DNA of 17,274 bases from Candidatus Delongbacteria bacterium (GTDB taxonomy: Bacteria; Bacteroidota; Bacteroidia; Bacteroidales; ML635J-15), in NCBI GenBank assembly GCA_027858215.1, contig JAQIDD010000022.1:1-17274 (forward strand). Direction: 5' to 3'. The position numbers were made by a program, and so were the translations under genes. The first letter of the stretch is position 1. Each line of letters opens with the position of its first letter. Below the pieces are notes generated by a model. The model saw only the letters and a list, made by a program, of their open reading frames with translations, was not told where the DNA came from and made no database searches. Shown here one piece after another: positions 16,588 through 17,274 of the stretch.

Positions 16588-17181
16588 ATGATGAAAACAA
16601 CAACACTAATTAAAAACGTTTTGCTGATCGGATTTGTTTCCACAGCTATGATTTTCACTTCTTGTAAACGTGAAAAAGACACAGGCAAACCAGCCAATGA
16701 AGATGCCGAACTGATGTCTATCCCCTGTCAAAGTGAAGGCAGATCAGACTCTGAATTTTTCAGAGCAGATGCGAGTGCTACATCACAGGATATGAATTTA
16801 TCCCGCGAAAAAGCATTAACAGCTTCCAAACAAAGGCTTGCTGGATTCATTGAAACCAAAATCAAATCAGTTACTGATAGGTATGTCAATGAAACTGAAT
16901 TTGGAGAAAATTCCCAGTTTGAATCCAAGTTTGAAAACCTTACACGTGAAGTGGTAAAACAAAAACTTGTTGATGTTGCTGTTACCTGTGAAGAAACTTA
17001 CAAAGAAACCAACAACAAATTTACCACTTACCTCGCTATTGAAGTAAACAAAGATGCCATGCTGAACGGCATTAATAACAGCCTGACTCAGAATCAGAAA
17101 CTCCAGGTTGATTATGACAAACAAAAATTTGAAGAAATTTTCAACGAAGAAATGGAACAAATGGAAGAAGACAGGCCTTAA
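16588..17181 (+). CDS. LPP20-like lipoprotein
   Basis: A 197-residue predicted lipoprotein. The signal segment ends in the lipobox FTSC with C26 as the lipidated residue. Either of two adjacent ATGs (16588 or 16591) could start it. The mature part has FFRADASATSQDMNLSREKALTASKQRL, then a long amphipathic stretch, then VVKQKLVDVAVTCEETYK and FTTYLAIEVNKDAML. This order of a '(F/Y)RA.g.a.s.d...Ar..A...A...L' helix followed by a 'Y..l.v' strand is typical of the LPP20 family. The C-terminus is highly acidic (EEIFNEEMEQMEEDRP). The function of such lipoproteins in Bacteroidota is not known. Two further cysteines (residues 48 and 134) could pair in the periplasm. The gene stands alone, divergent from rnr. 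Confidence 0.75.
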   Translation: MMKTTTLIKNVLLIGFVSTAMIFTSCKREKDTGKPANEDAELMSIPCQSEGRSDSEFFRADASATSQDMNLSREKALTASKQRLAGFIETKIKSVTDRYVNETEFGENSQFESKFENLTREVVKQKLVDVAVTCEETYKETNNKFTTYLAIEVNKDAMLNGINNSLTQNQKLQVDYDKQKFEEIFNEEMEQMEEDRP

Positions 17182-17274
17182 TTAAAACCTGAATGACTAC
17201 CACCCATCAACACTCAACACGTCATCATTACCGAGGGCGTTTTAATTTTGTTAAAATGCATGTTAGTTCATGCC
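17182..17274. other. Downstream tail with a possible promoter, cut by the window edge
   Basis: No gene can be supported in these 93 bases. A perfect TAnnTTTG match (TAATTTTG) sits at 17243-17250 and an ATG follows at 17257 with an open frame to the edge, so a further gene might begin here. GCATG at 17258-17262 and CATGC at 17269-17273 form a weak inverted repeat. Confidence 0.35.

Overview
The window looks like chromosomal DNA from an AT-rich member of the Bacteroidota. The evidence is a secreted protease ending in a type IX secretion (Por) sorting domain, a TonB-dependent receptor with a carboxypeptidase-regulatory-like N-terminus, Reg_prop/Y_Y_Y sensor architecture, a 710-residue RNase R, and promoter-like sites of the Bacteroidota type (TTTG, about 19 bp, TAnnTTTG) instead of -35/-10 boxes. 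No rRNA, tRNA, CRISPR array, transposase or phage gene was seen.

Layout, left to right. The 3' end of an unidentified plus-strand gene (1-104) overlaps tail-to-tail with a shortened universal stress protein gene (89-736, minus). Divergent from that is the most striking gene, 800-4507. It encodes a 1235-residue membrane sensor with a periplasmic beta-propeller, a Y_Y_Y domain and a transmembrane helix, followed by a class III adenylate cyclase domain and a C-terminal HD phosphohydrolase domain. A small DUF2007-like gene (4534-4773, minus) follows. Next come plus-strand nadB (4896-6425), a C10-family cysteine protease with two CUB domains and a T9SS sorting domain (6540-8651), a clear intrinsic terminator (8687-8729), an e(P4)-type acid phosphatase lipoprotein (8810-9613) and a single-domain response regulator (9703-10077). 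On the minus strand, a TonB-dependent receptor (11386-13854) and a LysM-containing lytic transglycosylase (10100-11368) form a likely two-gene operon. About 500 bases without genes (13855-14356) hold a composite of short repeats and a possible operator. RNase R (14357-16489, minus) and a divergent LPP20-like lipoprotein (16588-17181) complete the window.

The genes do not form one obvious pathway. They group loosely into signal sensing (cyclase-HD protein, response regulator, USP, DUF2007 protein), envelope and secreted functions (protease, phosphatase lipoprotein, receptor, transglycosylase, LPP20-like lipoprotein) and housekeeping (nadB, rnr). The best candidate for something little described is the cyclase-HD sensor. 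Its front end is the one usually joined to histidine kinases in Bacteroidota, but here it is wired to a cAMP-forming domain and, on the same chain, to a possible phosphodiesterase. Identities are judged from motifs read in the translations; no database search was possible.
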